Source of the DNA: Bifidobacterium thermophilum
GTDB lineage: Bacteria; Actinomycetota; Actinomycetes; Actinomycetales; Bifidobacteriaceae
Reading direction: 5' to 3'
NCBI GenBank assembly: GCA_000741495.1
Contig: JGZV01000012.1
Span: 1-64,000 of the forward strand
DNA length: 64,000 nucleotides
The translations under genes and the position numbers were made by a program. Under the pieces are notes generated by a model, which did no database searches, was not told the DNA's origin, and saw only the letters and a program-made list of their open reading frames with translations. Of this stretch, positions 7,709 through 17,078 are shown one piece after another (the first letter of the stretch is position 1; each line of letters begins with the position of its first letter).

Positions 7709-10396
7709 ATGCAAGCACAATTCACCAATATGGCCCAGGAAGCCATCAGTGACGCCGTGCAGAGCGCGTCCGCCGCGGGCAACGCCCAAGTCGAAACGTT
7801 GCACCTGCTTGACGCACTGCTTCGCCAGCAGAACGGCGTCGTCCCCAGCCTCGTCAAAGCGGCCGGCGGAGATATCAAAGCCATCGGCGCGGCCGTACGC
7901 AACGGGTTGGTCAACCTGCCGAGCGCCAGCGGGTCAAGCACCACGCAGGCGCAGCCCAGCCGTCAGCTCGAAGCGGCGCTCGTCCAAGCCGAACAGGAAA
8001 TGAAGCAGCTCGGGGATGATTTCATCTCCACCGAACACCTGCTCATTGCCATCGCCGCGAGCAAGCCGAACAAATCCGCTGACATTCTCGAAGCCAACGG
8101 TGTGACCGCCGAATCGCTGCGCAAGGCGTTGCCGCAGATCCGCGGCGGCGCGCACGTGACCAGCGCGGACGCGGAAGGCAATTACAAGGCGCTCGAAAAG
8201 TATTCGACCGACCTGACCGCCGCCGCGAAGGAAGGCAAGCTCGACCCGGTGATCGGCCGTGACCAGGAGATCCGCCGTGTCATCCAGATCCTGTCCCGCC
8301 GCACCAAGAACAACCCGGTGCTCATCGGCGAGCCAGGCGTCGGCAAAACCGCCGTCGTCGAAGGCCTCGCCCAGCGTATCGTTGCCGGGGATGTGCCGAG
8401 CACGCTGCGCAATAAGAAACTCATCAGCCTTGATTTGGGCTCCATGGTCGCCGGATCGAAGTATCGCGGCGAATTCGAGGAACGCCTCAAGGCCGTGCTC
8501 AATGAGATCAAGAATGCGAACGGGCAGATCATCACCTTCATCGACGAAATCCACACCATCGTCGGAGCCGGTGCTGCAGAAGGCTCGATGGATGCGGGCA
8601 ACATGCTCAAGCCGATGCTTGCGCGCGGTGAACTGCGCCTGATCGGCGCCACCACGCTTGACGAATACCGTGAGAACATCGAAAAGGACCCGGCGCTTGA
8701 ACGCCGATTCCAGCAAGTGTTCGTCGGCGAACCGAGCGTCGAGGACACCATCGCGATCCTGCGCGGTATCGCGCCCAAGTACGAGGCCCACCACAAGGTG
8801 ACCATCGGCGATGACGCGCTCGTCGCCGCCGCCCAGCTGTCCGACCGGTACATCACCGGGCGTCAGCTGCCGGACAAGGCCATCGATTTGGTTGATGAGG
8901 CGGCCGCACACCTGCGCATGGAACTCGACTCCTCGCCTGAGGAAATCGATGAGCTCAAGCGTCAGGTGGACCGGCTCAAGATGGAACGCGCCTATCTGTT
9001 GGGCAATCCGAAGGATGACAAGGCTGAGCAGAAGAAGGCGGACTCGCTGGACGAGAAGTCCCGTGAACGCCTCGCCGACCTTGACAAGGAGCTCGCCGAC
9101 AAAACCGAGAAGCTCAACGGCCTCAACGCCCGCTGGAATATGGAGAAAAGCGGACACAACAAGGTCGGCGACCTGCGCAAGAAGCTCGACGAGCTGCAAG
9201 TGGAAGCCGAACGTTGCGAACGCGACGGCGACCTGGCGAAGTCTTCCGAAATCAGGTACGGCGAGATCCCGCACATCCAGAAGGAAATCGCCGCCGCCGA
9301 GCAGGAGGAACGCGATGCCAAGGAAACCGGCGCCGAGGAGACCCCGATGGTCCCCGACAAGGTCGATGCGGATTCCATCGCACAAATCGTCTCCGAATGG
9401 ACCGGCATCCCCGTCGGCCGCCTGATGCAAGGCGAAAACGAGAAGCTCCTGCACATGGAGGAGTACCTCGGCAAGCGTGTCATCGGTCAGAAGGACGCCA
9501 TCCGTGCGGTCTCCGACGCGGTGCGTCGCTCGCGTGCCGGCATTTCCGACCCGAACCGTCCGACCGGATCGTTCCTGTTCCTGGGCCCCACCGGCGTGGG
9601 CAAGACCGAGCTCGCCAAGGCGCTCGCCGACTTCCTGTTCGACGACGAGAAGGCCATGGTGCGCATCGATATGAGCGAGTACATGGAGAAAGCCTCCGTG
9701 TCCCGCTTGATCGGTGCCGCTCCGGGCTACATCGGCTACGAGGAAGGCGGTCAGCTGACCGAGGCCGTGCGTCGGCGCCCCTACTCGGTGGTGCTGTTCG
9801 ACGAGGTCGAGAAGGCGAACCCGGAAGTCTTTGACCTGTTGCTGCAGGTGCTGGACGATGGTCGCCTGACCGATGGCCAAGGCAGGACCGTGGACTTCAA
9901 GAACACGATTCTGATCATGACCTCGAATCTCGGTTCGCAATTCCTGGTGCAGCCTGACCTGGATGAGGAAGCTAAGCAGAAGGCCGTGATGGATGCCGTG
10001 CATGCACACTTCAAGCCGGAATTCATCAACCGTCTCGACGAGCTGGTCATCTTCCACCCGTTGACTCGTCAGGAGCTCGGTAGCATCGTCGATTTGCAGG
10101 TGCGTCAGGTGGCCGCGCGGCTTACCGAACGCCGGATTTCGCTGCAGGTCACGGATGCGGCTCGCGATTGGCTCGCCAACACCGGGTACGATCCGGCGTA
10201 CGGCGCTCGTCCGCTGCGCAGGCTCGTGCAGACCGAGGTCGGCGACCAGCTGGCGCGTCTGCTGCTTGCCGGCAAGGTGCATGACGGTGACACCGTGCTC
10301 GTCGATCAGACCGGTGGTGAGCACCTCGAACTCACCGACATGCCTGAGGATCCGCTGTCTGGCGTGACCGTCGAAGGCGTGCAGGAAGACAAGTGA
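7709..10396 (+). CDS. clpB: ATP-dependent disaggregase ClpB
   Basis: 895 residues. Order: N-terminal Clp repeat domain (about 1-150), first AAA+ module with Walker A GEPGVGKT at 207-214 and [10 protein letters not shown], the long coiled-coil middle domain (about 410-530), second AAA+ module with GPTGVGKT at 626-633 and sensor/arginine-finger regions, then the C-terminal D2-small domain ending [15 protein letters not shown] and onward. ClpB extracts polypeptides from aggregates together with DnaK. The middle domain separates it from ClpC/ClpA. GGAGG lies 4 nt before ATG 7709. The HAIR element upstream indicates HspR repression, as for actinobacterial heat-shock genes. Confidence 0.98.
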   Translation: MQAQFTNMAQEAISDAVQSASAAGNAQVETLHLLDALLRQQNGVVPSLVKAAGGDIKAIGAAVRNGLVNLPSASGSSTTQAQPSRQLEAALVQAEQEMKQLGDDFISTEHLLIAIAASKPNKSADILEANGVTAESLRKALPQIRGGAHVTSADAEGNYKALEKYSTDLTAAAKEGKLDPVIGRDQEIRRVIQILSRRTKNNPVLIGEPGVGKTAVVEGLAQRIVAGDVPSTLRNKKLISLDLGSMVAGSKYRGEFEERLKAVLNEIKNANGQIITFIDEIHTIVGAGAAEGSMDAGNMLKPMLARGELRLIGATTLDEYRENIEKDPALERRFQQVFVGEPSVEDTIAILRGIAPKYEAHHKVTIGDDALVAAAQLSDRYITGRQLPDKAIDLVDEAAAHLRMELDSSPEEIDELKRQVDRLKMERAYLLGNPKDDKAEQKKADSLDEKSRERLADLDKELADKTEKLNGLNARWNMEKSGHNKVGDLRKKLDELQVEAERCERDGDLAKSSEIRYGEIPHIQKEIAAAEQEERDAKETGAEETPMVPDKVDADSIAQIVSEWTGIPVGRLMQGENEKLLHMEEYLGKRVIGQKDAIRAVSDAVRRSRAGISDPNRPTGSFLFLGPTGVGKTELAKALADFLFDDEKAMVRIDMSEYMEKASVSRLIGAAPGYIGYEEGGQLTEAVRRRPYSVVLFDEVEKANPEVFDLLLQVLDDGRLTDGQGRTVDFKNTILIMTSNLGSQFLVQPDLDEEAKQKAVMDAVHAHFKPEFINRLDELVIFHPLTRQELGSIVDLQVRQVAARLTERRISLQVTDAARDWLANTGYDPAYGARPLRRLVQTEVGDQLARLLLAGKVHDGDTVLVDQTGGEHLELTDMPEDPLSGVTVEGVQEDK

Positions 10397-10410
10397 CGGT
10401 TTCCTGAACG

Positions 10411-10464
10411 CGAAACGGCTGCCTGTGCAAAACCATATCAAGGCTTGCACAGGCAGCCGTTTCG
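10411..10464. terminator. 20-bp stem hairpin after clpB
   Basis: CGAAACGGCTGCCTGTGCAA at 10411-10430 is the exact reverse complement of 10445-10464, with a 14-nt loop. No T run follows, but it sits between convergent clpB and copA, so a bidirectional terminator is likely. Confidence 0.7.
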
Positions 10465-10496
10465 TATATTGCGAGCTGTTGGCATCGGGCCGCGTT

Positions 10497-10541
10497 CTGC
10501 TTCTGCCGGCGCTCAGTATGCCGTCAGCGTGGCAGAAGCAG
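10497..10541. repeat. Hairpin repeat family A, copy 1
   Basis: CTGCTTCTGCCGGCGCT (10497-10513) and AGCGTGGCAGAAGCAG (10526-10541) form a hairpin with one bulge. The same core occurs near 20557 and 40665. Confidence 0.65.
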
Positions 10542-10549
10542 AAGACGGA

Positions 10550-13123
10550 TTACTTCTCGAGGAACAGTTCGGGCGCCTTACTGAAGTTCGCGGCGCAATG
10601 CTCGCCGCAGAAATAGTAGGTCGTGCCGTTGTAGGTGCGGGTGATCGCCTCGTCGTTCACGGCGACGTTCATACCGCACACCGGGTCGGTCGCGGTTTCG
10701 CCGTCGCCGGGGGTCGCTTCGGCCATCTGGCCCATATGATGCATATCCATGGTGTTCTCCTTGCTCTTGGTGTCGGGGTCGTTGACGGTGTTGACATGGT
10801 GATTGGCGTTCGACGGTTGGTTCAGTGCGGTGTGCTCGTCGACGATAATGGTGGGCTCTGTGGTCGGCACGTTGGCATCCACGGAACCGGTAGCCAGATC
10901 ATCGACGATGCGCGCATGCCGCAGCCGGTTCGCATTGAGGACCAGGCATACGCTGGACAACGCCATGGCAAGACCCGCGACCATCGGGCTGAGCAGCCAA
11001 CCGGTGAACGGGTAGAGCACGCCTGCGGCGATCGGGATGCCGATGACGTTGTATCCGAAGGCCCACGCGTAATTCTCCCGGATGTTGCGCATGGTCGCGT
11101 TCGACAGGTTGATGAGTTTCAGTACGCCGCGCAGGTCGCCGCTCATCAGGGTGACGTCAGCCGACTGCATGGCCACATCCGTGCCGGTGCCGATGGCGAT
11201 GCCCAGATCGGCTTGTGCCAGGGCCGGGGCGTCGTTGATGCCGTCACCGACCATCGCAATCAGCTCGCCGTCGCGCTTGTCGGCGTCGCGCTGCGCCTGC
11301 AACTGTTCGATCCAGTAGGCCTTGCCGTCGGGCCGTACCTGTGCGATCACCGTGTCAATGCCGACCTGCTTGGCGATGCGGCCCGCGACTTCGGCCTTGT
11401 CACCGCTGAGCATGATGGTGCGCACACCGGCCTTGCGCAATGCCGCAACCGCTTGCTGCGAGCCGGGTTTGACGGTATCCGACGTGTAGGAGGGATGATC
11501 GGGGTCGGCGCCCGCATCCACGGTGCCGCGAGTAATCGTGCCGGTTTTGTCAAAAACAACGGTGCGGATATTGCGCGCCTGCTCCAACGCTTTCGCCGAC
11601 GTGACCAGCACGCCGTTGGTGGCGCCAAGCCCCGTCGCCGCGGTGACGGACAGCGGTGTGGCGAGTCCCAGGGCGCACGGGCAGGCGATGATCAGCACGC
11701 TGACTGCTGTAATCAACGCATGGGCGAGCCGTGGCTGGGGGCCGAAGGACACCCAGATCGCGAAGGTCCAGATGGCGATGATGATGACCACGGGCACGAA
11801 CACCCGCGCGATGCGGTCCGCGAGCTGCTGTACCGGGGCCTTGGTGGCCTGCGCCCGGGCGACCATTGCGATGATCTGCGCGAGGATGCTGTCGCCGCCG
11901 ACTTGGCTGACCCGGATGACCGCGTTGCCTTTGAGCGCGATAGTCGCTCCGGTGACAGTACTGCCCGTGCTGCTGTGCGCGGACGCGGATTCGCCGGTGA
12001 TCATCGATTCGTCGATATCCAGCGCGCCGGCGACGACCACACCGTCGGCGGGGATGCGCTCGCCGGCTTTGACGACCACCAGGTCGCCGACCTTCAAGTC
12101 ATCGACACCGATGGTGGTCTGGTTGTTCGGGTCGTGCCAGGCGTGTTCACCTTGGTCGAGCGTATCGGGGCTGATGATCTGCGCGTTGCGGGGACGCAGC
12201 TTGATTAGTGATTGCACGGCTTTGCCGGTACCTTCACGAGCCTTGCTTTCCAGCAGGCGTCCGACAAGCACCAAGGTGATGACCACGCCGACCGATTCGA
12301 AATACGGCTCGCGCGATCCTGCCGGCAGCGCCGGCCCCGCGATGCATACGACCAGGCTGTACAGATATGCGGCGGTAGAACCGAGCGATACCAGCGAATT
12401 CATGTCGGGGGAGCGGTGGATGAGCGCCGGCCAGCCGACCTTGTGGATGGGTGCGCCGCAGTAGAACATGACCGGGGTGATGAGCACCGCTTGAAGCCAT
12501 GGATTGGTCAGCCACGCGGGCATGGAGACATGGCCTCCCATATGGAGCATGGAGACGATGAACACCGGCAGGGTCAGCACGGTGCCGATGACGACCAGCC
12601 GGCCGAGCTGCTTGATTTCCTTGCGGCGCTCGTCCGCCGCCTTACGCTCGTTGTCCAATGCGTCCATGGCGTTCAGTGCGGGTGTTGCCGCTGCGGCTGA
12701 TGTTTGGCCGCTGTGCTGGATTGCGTTGTGGTCTTTGCCGTCATCCTCGACGCGGAGCATGCCGTGAACCATGTTCATGCCGCACGCGAAGGGGTAATCG
12801 CCGGGGGCGAGCGCCGGCAGATGCACGTCGGTATGTTCATTGCCGGGCAGCATGGCGTCAAGGCCGAGGTCGGAGAACACGACGTGTGAGGTGCATTCCC
12901 CGGTTTCTTGGCGGTCGAAATGCAGGGTGATCGGCACGCCGGGTTTCATGGTGATTAGGGACGGTTCGTAGCCGCCTTTGACGATGATGTCGGCGCTTTG
13001 CATGCCTTGCTCCTGCTTGGCTGCAGTGCCTTCGCGCTTGGCGAAGAAGAATCGCAATGTCAGCCATGTCGCGATGATGGCGAGCACGACTGCGATCGCG
13101 GCGATAAACAGATCGAATCCCAT
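10550..13123 (-). CDS. copA: Copper-translocating P1B-type ATPase with cupredoxin and YHS domains
   Basis: 857 residues. Order: one N-terminal TM helix (about 1-23); a cupredoxin-like domain (about 40-120, ending YPFACGMNMVHGMLRVED with Cys, Met and His ligands); about eight TM helices of the pump; actuator domain with TGES; the CPC metal site in IIACPCALGLATP; phosphorylation loop DKTGT; hinge GDGINDAP; and a C-terminal YHS domain (about 810-857, DPVCGMNVAV and YFCGEHC). P1B-1 pumps export Cu(I). The usual HMA domains are replaced by cupredoxin and YHS. AAGGAGGAG lies 5 nt before ATG 13123. It is divergent from csoR, which should control it. Heavy-metal specificity other than Cu/Ag is unlikely given CPC and csoR. 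Confidence 0.95.
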   Translation of the reverse strand: MGFDLFIAAIAVVLAIIATWLTLRFFFAKREGTAAKQEQGMQSADIIVKGGYEPSLITMKPGVPITLHFDRQETGECTSHVVFSDLGLDAMLPGNEHTDVHLPALAPGDYPFACGMNMVHGMLRVEDDGKDHNAIQHSGQTSAAAATPALNAMDALDNERKAADERRKEIKQLGRLVVIGTVLTLPVFIVSMLHMGGHVSMPAWLTNPWLQAVLITPVMFYCGAPIHKVGWPALIHRSPDMNSLVSLGSTAAYLYSLVVCIAGPALPAGSREPYFESVGVVITLVLVGRLLESKAREGTGKAVQSLIKLRPRNAQIISPDTLDQGEHAWHDPNNQTTIGVDDLKVGDLVVVKAGERIPADGVVVAGALDIDESMITGESASAHSSTGSTVTGATIALKGNAVIRVSQVGGDSILAQIIAMVARAQATKAPVQQLADRIARVFVPVVIIIAIWTFAIWVSFGPQPRLAHALITAVSVLIIACPCALGLATPLSVTAATGLGATNGVLVTSAKALEQARNIRTVVFDKTGTITRGTVDAGADPDHPSYTSDTVKPGSQQAVAALRKAGVRTIMLSGDKAEVAGRIAKQVGIDTVIAQVRPDGKAYWIEQLQAQRDADKRDGELIAMVGDGINDAPALAQADLGIAIGTGTDVAMQSADVTLMSGDLRGVLKLINLSNATMRNIRENYAWAFGYNVIGIPIAAGVLYPFTGWLLSPMVAGLAMALSSVCLVLNANRLRHARIVDDLATGSVDANVPTTEPTIIVDEHTALNQPSNANHHVNTVNDPDTKSKENTMDMHHMGQMAEATPGDGETATDPVCGMNVAVNDEAITRTYNGTTYYFCGEHCAANFSKAPELFLEK

Positions 13124-13254
13124 GCGTCTCCTCCTTATGTTGTCTTTCATCGTTGCAGTCGGTGGTGACCGGCTGGCGAAGATGGCGGCAATCTGCCGCC
13201 GACCCGGCGTGTCTGGCACGTGGATTGTGTCTGCGCTGTTGGCAAACACTTTGA

Positions 13255-13274
13255 TATATACCATATGGGGTATA
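13255..13274. promoter_or_regulatory. Putative CsoR operator between copA and csoR
   Basis: Near-palindrome TATACCATATGGGGTATA lies in the divergent region. It resembles CsoR operators (TACCCC-type half-sites about a TATA-flanked centre). It overlaps a minus-strand promoter-like TTGTTC-N16-TATATA that would serve copA, so one site could repress both genes. Confidence 0.7.
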
Positions 13275-13324
13275 CTGAACAAGAGTATTCAGCCCTTGGA
13301 ATAATAGTTATGGAAGGTGGAGCG

Positions 13325-13603
13325 ATGAATGGTTATGCGGGTGACAAGAAGAATATCCAGATGAGAATGCATCGCATCGAAGGGCAGGTCAAGGCCATCG
13401 GGCGCATGGTGGATGACGACAGATATTGCATTGATATTCTTACGCAAATCGCCGCAGTGGAATCCGCATTGAAATCAGTGTCCATGCTGCTGTTGGACGA
13501 CCATCTCGACCATTGCGTGCGCGAAGCGGTCGAACAGGGTGGCCAAGTGGCGGATGCCAAACTCCAGGAAGTCTCTGAAGCGGTATCCCGCCTCGTGAAA
13601 TAA
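13325..13603 (+). CDS. csoR: Copper-sensing transcriptional repressor CsoR
   Basis: 92-residue all-helical DUF156 protein. The helix-1 RMHRIEGQVKAIGRMV block carries the DNA-contact Arg/Lys residues. The Cu(I) ligands of the family are present: Cys in DRYCIDIL, His in DDHLDHC and Cys in DHCVREAV. With copper bound, CsoR leaves the operator. ATG 13325 has GGAAGGTGGA upstream; ATG 13310 is a weaker alternative. It faces copA across the operator at 13255-13274. Confidence 0.93.
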   Translation: MNGYAGDKKNIQMRMHRIEGQVKAIGRMVDDDRYCIDILTQIAAVESALKSVSMLLLDDHLDHCVREAVEQGGQVADAKLQEVSEAVSRLVK

Positions 13604-13640
13604 CCGTGTCGCGCTGCCGCGTCCATGGCTTGCTGTTGAC

Positions 13641-13656
13641 TAGAACATATGTTCGA
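13641..13656 (+). promoter_or_regulatory. Putative LexA (SOS) box at rmuC start
   Basis: TAGAACATATGTTCGA matches the actinobacterial LexA palindrome TCGAAC-N4-GTTCGA at all but one position. It overlaps the rmuC start codon at 13649. Confidence 0.65.
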
Positions 13657-15034
13657 TAGTGTGGTTGAGGTACTGGCGCTGATTGTCGTCGTCGCGGTTC
13701 TGGGGGCCGTGGCGGGGTTCATGATGGGCCGCAGCAAAGGGCAGCAGGACGCCCGTGGGGCGAACCGGCAGGAGCTCGACGCCGCCCGCGGCGACGTCGA
13801 ATCCGCGCGCGTGCAGATCGGCGAGCTTACAGCACAGGTAGCACAGTATCGTGCGCAAATCGGCGGTCTGCAAGAACAGCTGCAATTCGTGAAATCCCAG
13901 CTGTCCCAAGCTCAACAGGCCGAGCAAATCCGCATCCAGCGTGAGCGGGAGCGAGCCCAGGCCGAAGAGGACCGCAAACGCCAAGAACAGGCGAAAACCC
14001 TGACCGAACAAAGCAAAGTGCTCTCCGCGCTCGCCCCCGTGCAGAAGAACCTCGATGCGTTGCAGCAAAAAGTCGCCGATATCGAAGAAGGGCGCAAACG
14101 CGAGATGGGTGCGCTTGGCGAGCAGCTCAAAGGGCTGGGCGACCAGCAGGCGCGGCTCGACAAAGAAACCAGCTCCCTGTCCGCCGCATTGCGCGACAAC
14201 AAAGTGCGAGGCGCCTGGGGCGAGGCACAGCTGCGCAATATCGTGGAATCCGCAGGGTTGCTCGAACATGTCGATTTCGATACGCAGGTCGTGGTGAAAG
14301 GCGAGAACGACGCCACCCAGCGTCCGGATATGGTGATTCACCTGCCGGGGAACAAGAGCATCCCGATCGACGCGAAAGTCCCGTACGCGGACTACCAGCG
14401 TGCCTGTGCCATCCCCGACACCGCGTCCCCGGAGGAGCTCGCGCGGCGTGACCAGCTGTTGCAGGCCCATGCGAAGGCGTTGCGCGAGCATGTCAAGACA
14501 CTCGGCAACAAGGCCTACTGGAATGCGTTCGACACGACACCTGATTTCGTCATCGCCTTCATCCCGAACGAATCGCTGCTCCAAGCCGCCTTGCAAGCGG
14601 ATCCGACGCTACTGGACGACGCGTTCGCGCAGAAAGTCGCGTTGACCTCACCGGTCACGCTGTGGGCGGTGCTGAAATCGGTCGCCTTCGCCTGGCAGCA
14701 GCAAAGCCTGACGGATGACGCCAAAGAGCTGTTCGACCTGTCCCGCGAGCTGTATGAGCGTTTCTCCACACTCGGAGACAAAGCCAACAAGCTCGGTTCC
14801 GCCATCACCAGAACGGTCGGCGCATACAACCAATTCGCCGCTTCGCTGGAATCACGTGTGTTGGTCACCGCCCGCAAACTGCAGAAAATCGACGGCAACA
14901 AAGTCATCGCCGCCGTGACACCCATCGAACCCGACAAAGCCGACGTCCGCGAACTGACCGCCCCCCGAAGTCCAACCCGACAGCAGCGAAAGCTGACGGC
15001 GTCGTACGGAAGCGTAGGTAGAGTAGCAGTATGA
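13649..15034 (+). CDS. rmuC: DNA recombination protein RmuC
   Basis: 461 residues. One TM helix (about 5-25) is followed by a coiled coil rich in Gln, Glu and Arg (about 35-190), then the RmuC domain: RGAWGEAQLRNIVESAGLL, DMVIHLPGNKSIPIDAKVPY and FDTTPDFVIAFIPNESLL. The fold is nuclease-like (the D and EAK/DAK motif resembles PD-(D/E)XK); RmuC limits inversions at short repeats. No ribosome binding site precedes ATG 13649, but a LexA-like box covers it, suggesting DNA-damage control. Later Met codons would remove the membrane anchor. It overlaps the next gene by 4 bases (ATGA). Confidence 0.93.
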   Translation: MFDSVVEVLALIVVVAVLGAVAGFMMGRSKGQQDARGANRQELDAARGDVESARVQIGELTAQVAQYRAQIGGLQEQLQFVKSQLSQAQQAEQIRIQRERERAQAEEDRKRQEQAKTLTEQSKVLSALAPVQKNLDALQQKVADIEEGRKREMGALGEQLKGLGDQQARLDKETSSLSAALRDNKVRGAWGEAQLRNIVESAGLLEHVDFDTQVVVKGENDATQRPDMVIHLPGNKSIPIDAKVPYADYQRACAIPDTASPEELARRDQLLQAHAKALREHVKTLGNKAYWNAFDTTPDFVIAFIPNESLLQAALQADPTLLDDAFAQKVALTSPVTLWAVLKSVAFAWQQQSLTDDAKELFDLSRELYERFSTLGDKANKLGSAITRTVGAYNQFAASLESRVLVTARKLQKIDGNKVIAAVTPIEPDKADVRELTAPRSPTRQQRKLTASYGSVGRVAV

Positions 15035-15735
15035 CTGAGAACAGCGAGAACCAGACGTTCAGACGCACGGGATCCACCACCGCCAGCAGTGCCGCCGAGA
15101 CGGATACCGGCAACGCCGCCGCACATGACGCGGCATCATTCGCCATGCTCGAACCGCGTGAACAACTGCGGCAGGTCCTCACCCAGGCGGTGAGCGGCAG
15201 ACCCTTCAGCGAGCTGTATGCGGTGGCGTTCGATCACCGTACCGCTGCGACCGTCGGTCATGTGCTGCTCGACGCTCTGGAAGAACAAGGCTATGGAGTC
15301 GATGATTTCGACGCGGTCGGCGCCCTGACCGCCGCCGCTGTCCCACTGGTATCCGCGGTGATTCTCGCGGCCGCCTCACGTGGCGAAGACCTCGACGGCT
15401 TCGTCATGGATTTCGTCTACCCGTCCGTCAAAGGCCCGTCCATCGCCGGCAAGCGCGTGATTCTGCTCGACGCCTGGCTGTCCGAAAAATCTTACGTGCA
15501 GACCTCCTCGCTGGTCACCTTGCGTAACGGCAACGAGCTGAGCCTCGATTTCAGCATCGTCGAACATGAGGGCGCCAAGGTCCTCGCCGTCGCCTCACTG
15601 ATCGGCGGGGTCGGCGACGCCGATCATGTCGCCGGAGAACGGCAGCATATCGAAGTCAGCAACCCCGTTACCGCAGAACACACCACGTTGCCGCTGATCC
15701 AGGTATTCGACGAGCGGGAATTGAGGAGCGAATAA
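15031..15735 (+). CDS. Phosphoribosyltransferase-like protein, degenerate PRPP loop
   Basis: 234 residues. After a disordered N-terminal 40 residues the protein follows a type-I PRTase layout: ELYAVAFDHRTAATVGHVLLDALEE, a hydrophobic GALTAAAVPLVSAVILAAAS helix, and GKRVILLDAWLSEKSY where the PRPP-binding VLVDDVxTTG would lie. The second Asp and the Thr-Gly pair of that loop are absent, so PRPP binding is doubtful. It resembles orotate phosphoribosyltransferase most, by arrangement only. It starts on the ATGA overlap with rmuC, implying translational coupling. Function unknown; an OPRT-derived regulator or non-catalytic protein is possible. Confidence 0.6.
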   Translation: MTENSENQTFRRTGSTTASSAAETDTGNAAAHDAASFAMLEPREQLRQVLTQAVSGRPFSELYAVAFDHRTAATVGHVLLDALEEQGYGVDDFDAVGALTAAAVPLVSAVILAAASRGEDLDGFVMDFVYPSVKGPSIAGKRVILLDAWLSEKSYVQTSSLVTLRNGNELSLDFSIVEHEGAKVLAVASLIGGVGDADHVAGERQHIEVSNPVTAEHTTLPLIQVFDERELRSE

Positions 15736-15797
15736 TACCGTCGACCGCGCCCGGCAAACGGATGACGCGGCAACGAAAGCAGCAAGGCAGGTAGCAG

Positions 15798-16682
15798 GTG
15801 CACGAACCGAGCGAATACACCAAGCAGGTGCAGATGTCAGGGGAACCGGTATTCCGTGAAATCGGCGTCGGCCCGTGGGGGCAGGAGTATCCCGGCGAAC
15901 CGCGCCCGGACACGCCCGGCACACCGGCGTTTGACCCTCGCTACGACACCGATCTGCTCGACCACGGCGACCGCCGCAACGTGCTCGACCGTTACCGATA
16001 CTGGACCGTGGACGCCATCAAGGCCGATCTTGACGCCCGCAGCCGTTACCCCTTCGAAATCGCAGTGGAGAACTGGACCCACGATTTCAACATCGGTTCG
16101 GCCGTTCGCAGCGCCAACGCGTTCGGCGCCTCCCGCGTCCACATCGTCGGCCCGCACAAGTGGAACCGCAAAGGCGCGTTGATGACCGAACTGTATCAGC
16201 ATGTCGACTATCATCCGTCCATCCGGGAACTGGCGGCATCCTGGCGGTATCGGATTGCCGGCGAAATCGCAGCAGAACAGGCGCGAGCCAATGCGCGTGA
16301 CATCCGCGCCTCCATCGCGCATAGAGCGTTGGCATCCGTCGAACAGCGCGAACAAGCACGGTCGGCACACCGGCTGGAGATACTGCGTAGCGCGAAAATC
16401 ATCGCGTTGGACATCATTCCGGGAGCCGTGCCGATTGAACGATACCGGTTCCCGGAACGCTGCCTGCTGCTGTTCGGCGCGGAAGGCCCCGGTCTGTCCC
16501 AGGCGGCGCTCGACGAAGCCGACGACGTGGTGTACATCTCCCAGTTCGGCTCAGTGCGCTCCATCAATGCGGGGGCCGCGGCGGCGGTCGCCATGCACAG
16601 CTGGGTCGCTCAGCATGCGGTGATTGATGATGGCCCGGGAGCCGCCGCTGACAGTGGTGCGTCCGCAAGCATCAGGCTGTGA
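15798..16682 (+). CDS. TrmH/SpoU family RNA 2'-O-methyltransferase
   Basis: 294 residues. The SpoU fold is visible in pieces: motif 1 NWTHDFNIGSAVRSANAFGA, motif 2 LLLFGAEGPGLS, motif 3 YISQFGSVRSINAGAAAAVAMHSW with the invariant Asn and knot residues. Such enzymes use S-adenosylmethionine to methylate the 2'-OH of a tRNA or rRNA nucleotide; which one is not evident. A stretch of about 65 residues rich in Ala, Arg and Glu (about 155-200) is inserted between motifs 1 and 2. The GTG at 15798 has AGGTAG upstream; ATG 15834 is an alternative. It follows the PRTase-like gene by 62 bases. Confidence 0.88.
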   Translation: MHEPSEYTKQVQMSGEPVFREIGVGPWGQEYPGEPRPDTPGTPAFDPRYDTDLLDHGDRRNVLDRYRYWTVDAIKADLDARSRYPFEIAVENWTHDFNIGSAVRSANAFGASRVHIVGPHKWNRKGALMTELYQHVDYHPSIRELAASWRYRIAGEIAAEQARANARDIRASIAHRALASVEQREQARSAHRLEILRSAKIIALDIIPGAVPIERYRFPERCLLLFGAEGPGLSQAALDEADDVVYISQFGSVRSINAGAAAAVAMHSWVAQHAVIDDGPGAAADSGASASIRL

Positions 16683-16698
16683 CGCATGGCACGCGATC

Positions 16699-16890
16699 AT
16701 GCAGCATGACAGCCAAGCGGCACAACTGGTGCCATGGAACCAGGCGCTCGACCTGCAAGCCGCGGCGGCGCAATCAGAGGCGCACCGTCGGGATAATCGC
16801 CGGTATGCCCGTGCGACCGTCATCGCGGTGCTGCTCGGCGCTGCCTGCGTCATCGTGGTCGTGCATTCACACCGGAACATGACCGTGTGA
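16699..16890 (+). CDS. Possible small single-pass membrane protein
   Basis: 63 residues starting MQHDSQAAQLVPW, with a basic patch RRDNRRYAR followed by a hydrophobic segment ATVIAVLLGAACVIVVVHS and a short tail. This is a sensible N-in membrane anchor. There is no strong ribosome binding site; the frame runs back into the methyltransferase gene. It ends 42 bases before a good terminator, so it would be the last gene of the rmuC run. Unrecognised; it could be a chance frame. Confidence 0.45.
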   Translation: MQHDSQAAQLVPWNQALDLQAAAAQSEAHRRDNRRYARATVIAVLLGAACVIVVVHSHRNMTV

Positions 16891-16932
16891 ACGCGTGACG
16901 CTCACGAATTGAGTAATCCGTGAGCTGACCTT

Positions 16933-16980
16933 CAAGGGCCTTGTGATGGAGTCATATCCGGGTTCCGCACAAGGCCCTTG
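16933..16980 (+). terminator. Hairpin terminator
   Basis: CAAGGGCCTTGTG (16933-16945) pairs exactly with CACAAGGCCCTTG (16968-16980) over a 22-nt loop, closing the rmuC gene run. Confidence 0.7.
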
Positions 16981-17065
16981 GCGTTGACGAGTTGCGTGTC
17001 GCTGCTTGTGTGAGTGGGGAGTATTCTTGCGCTGCCTGCGCATTCGGTACGTCACACTCGGCTCA

Positions 17066-17071
17066 TATAGT
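17066..17071 (+). promoter_or_regulatory. Putative -10 box before gatC
   Basis: TATAGT ends 7 nt before ATG 17079. GGAGGG lies in between but is too close to the ATG to be a normal Shine-Dalgarno. Confidence 0.45.
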
Positions 17072-17078
17072 GGAGGGC

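Noticed and set aside
7934..10450. 838-residue minus-strand open frame across clpB
   Set aside because: Shadow frame of high-GC coding sequence; clpB is complete on the plus strand.
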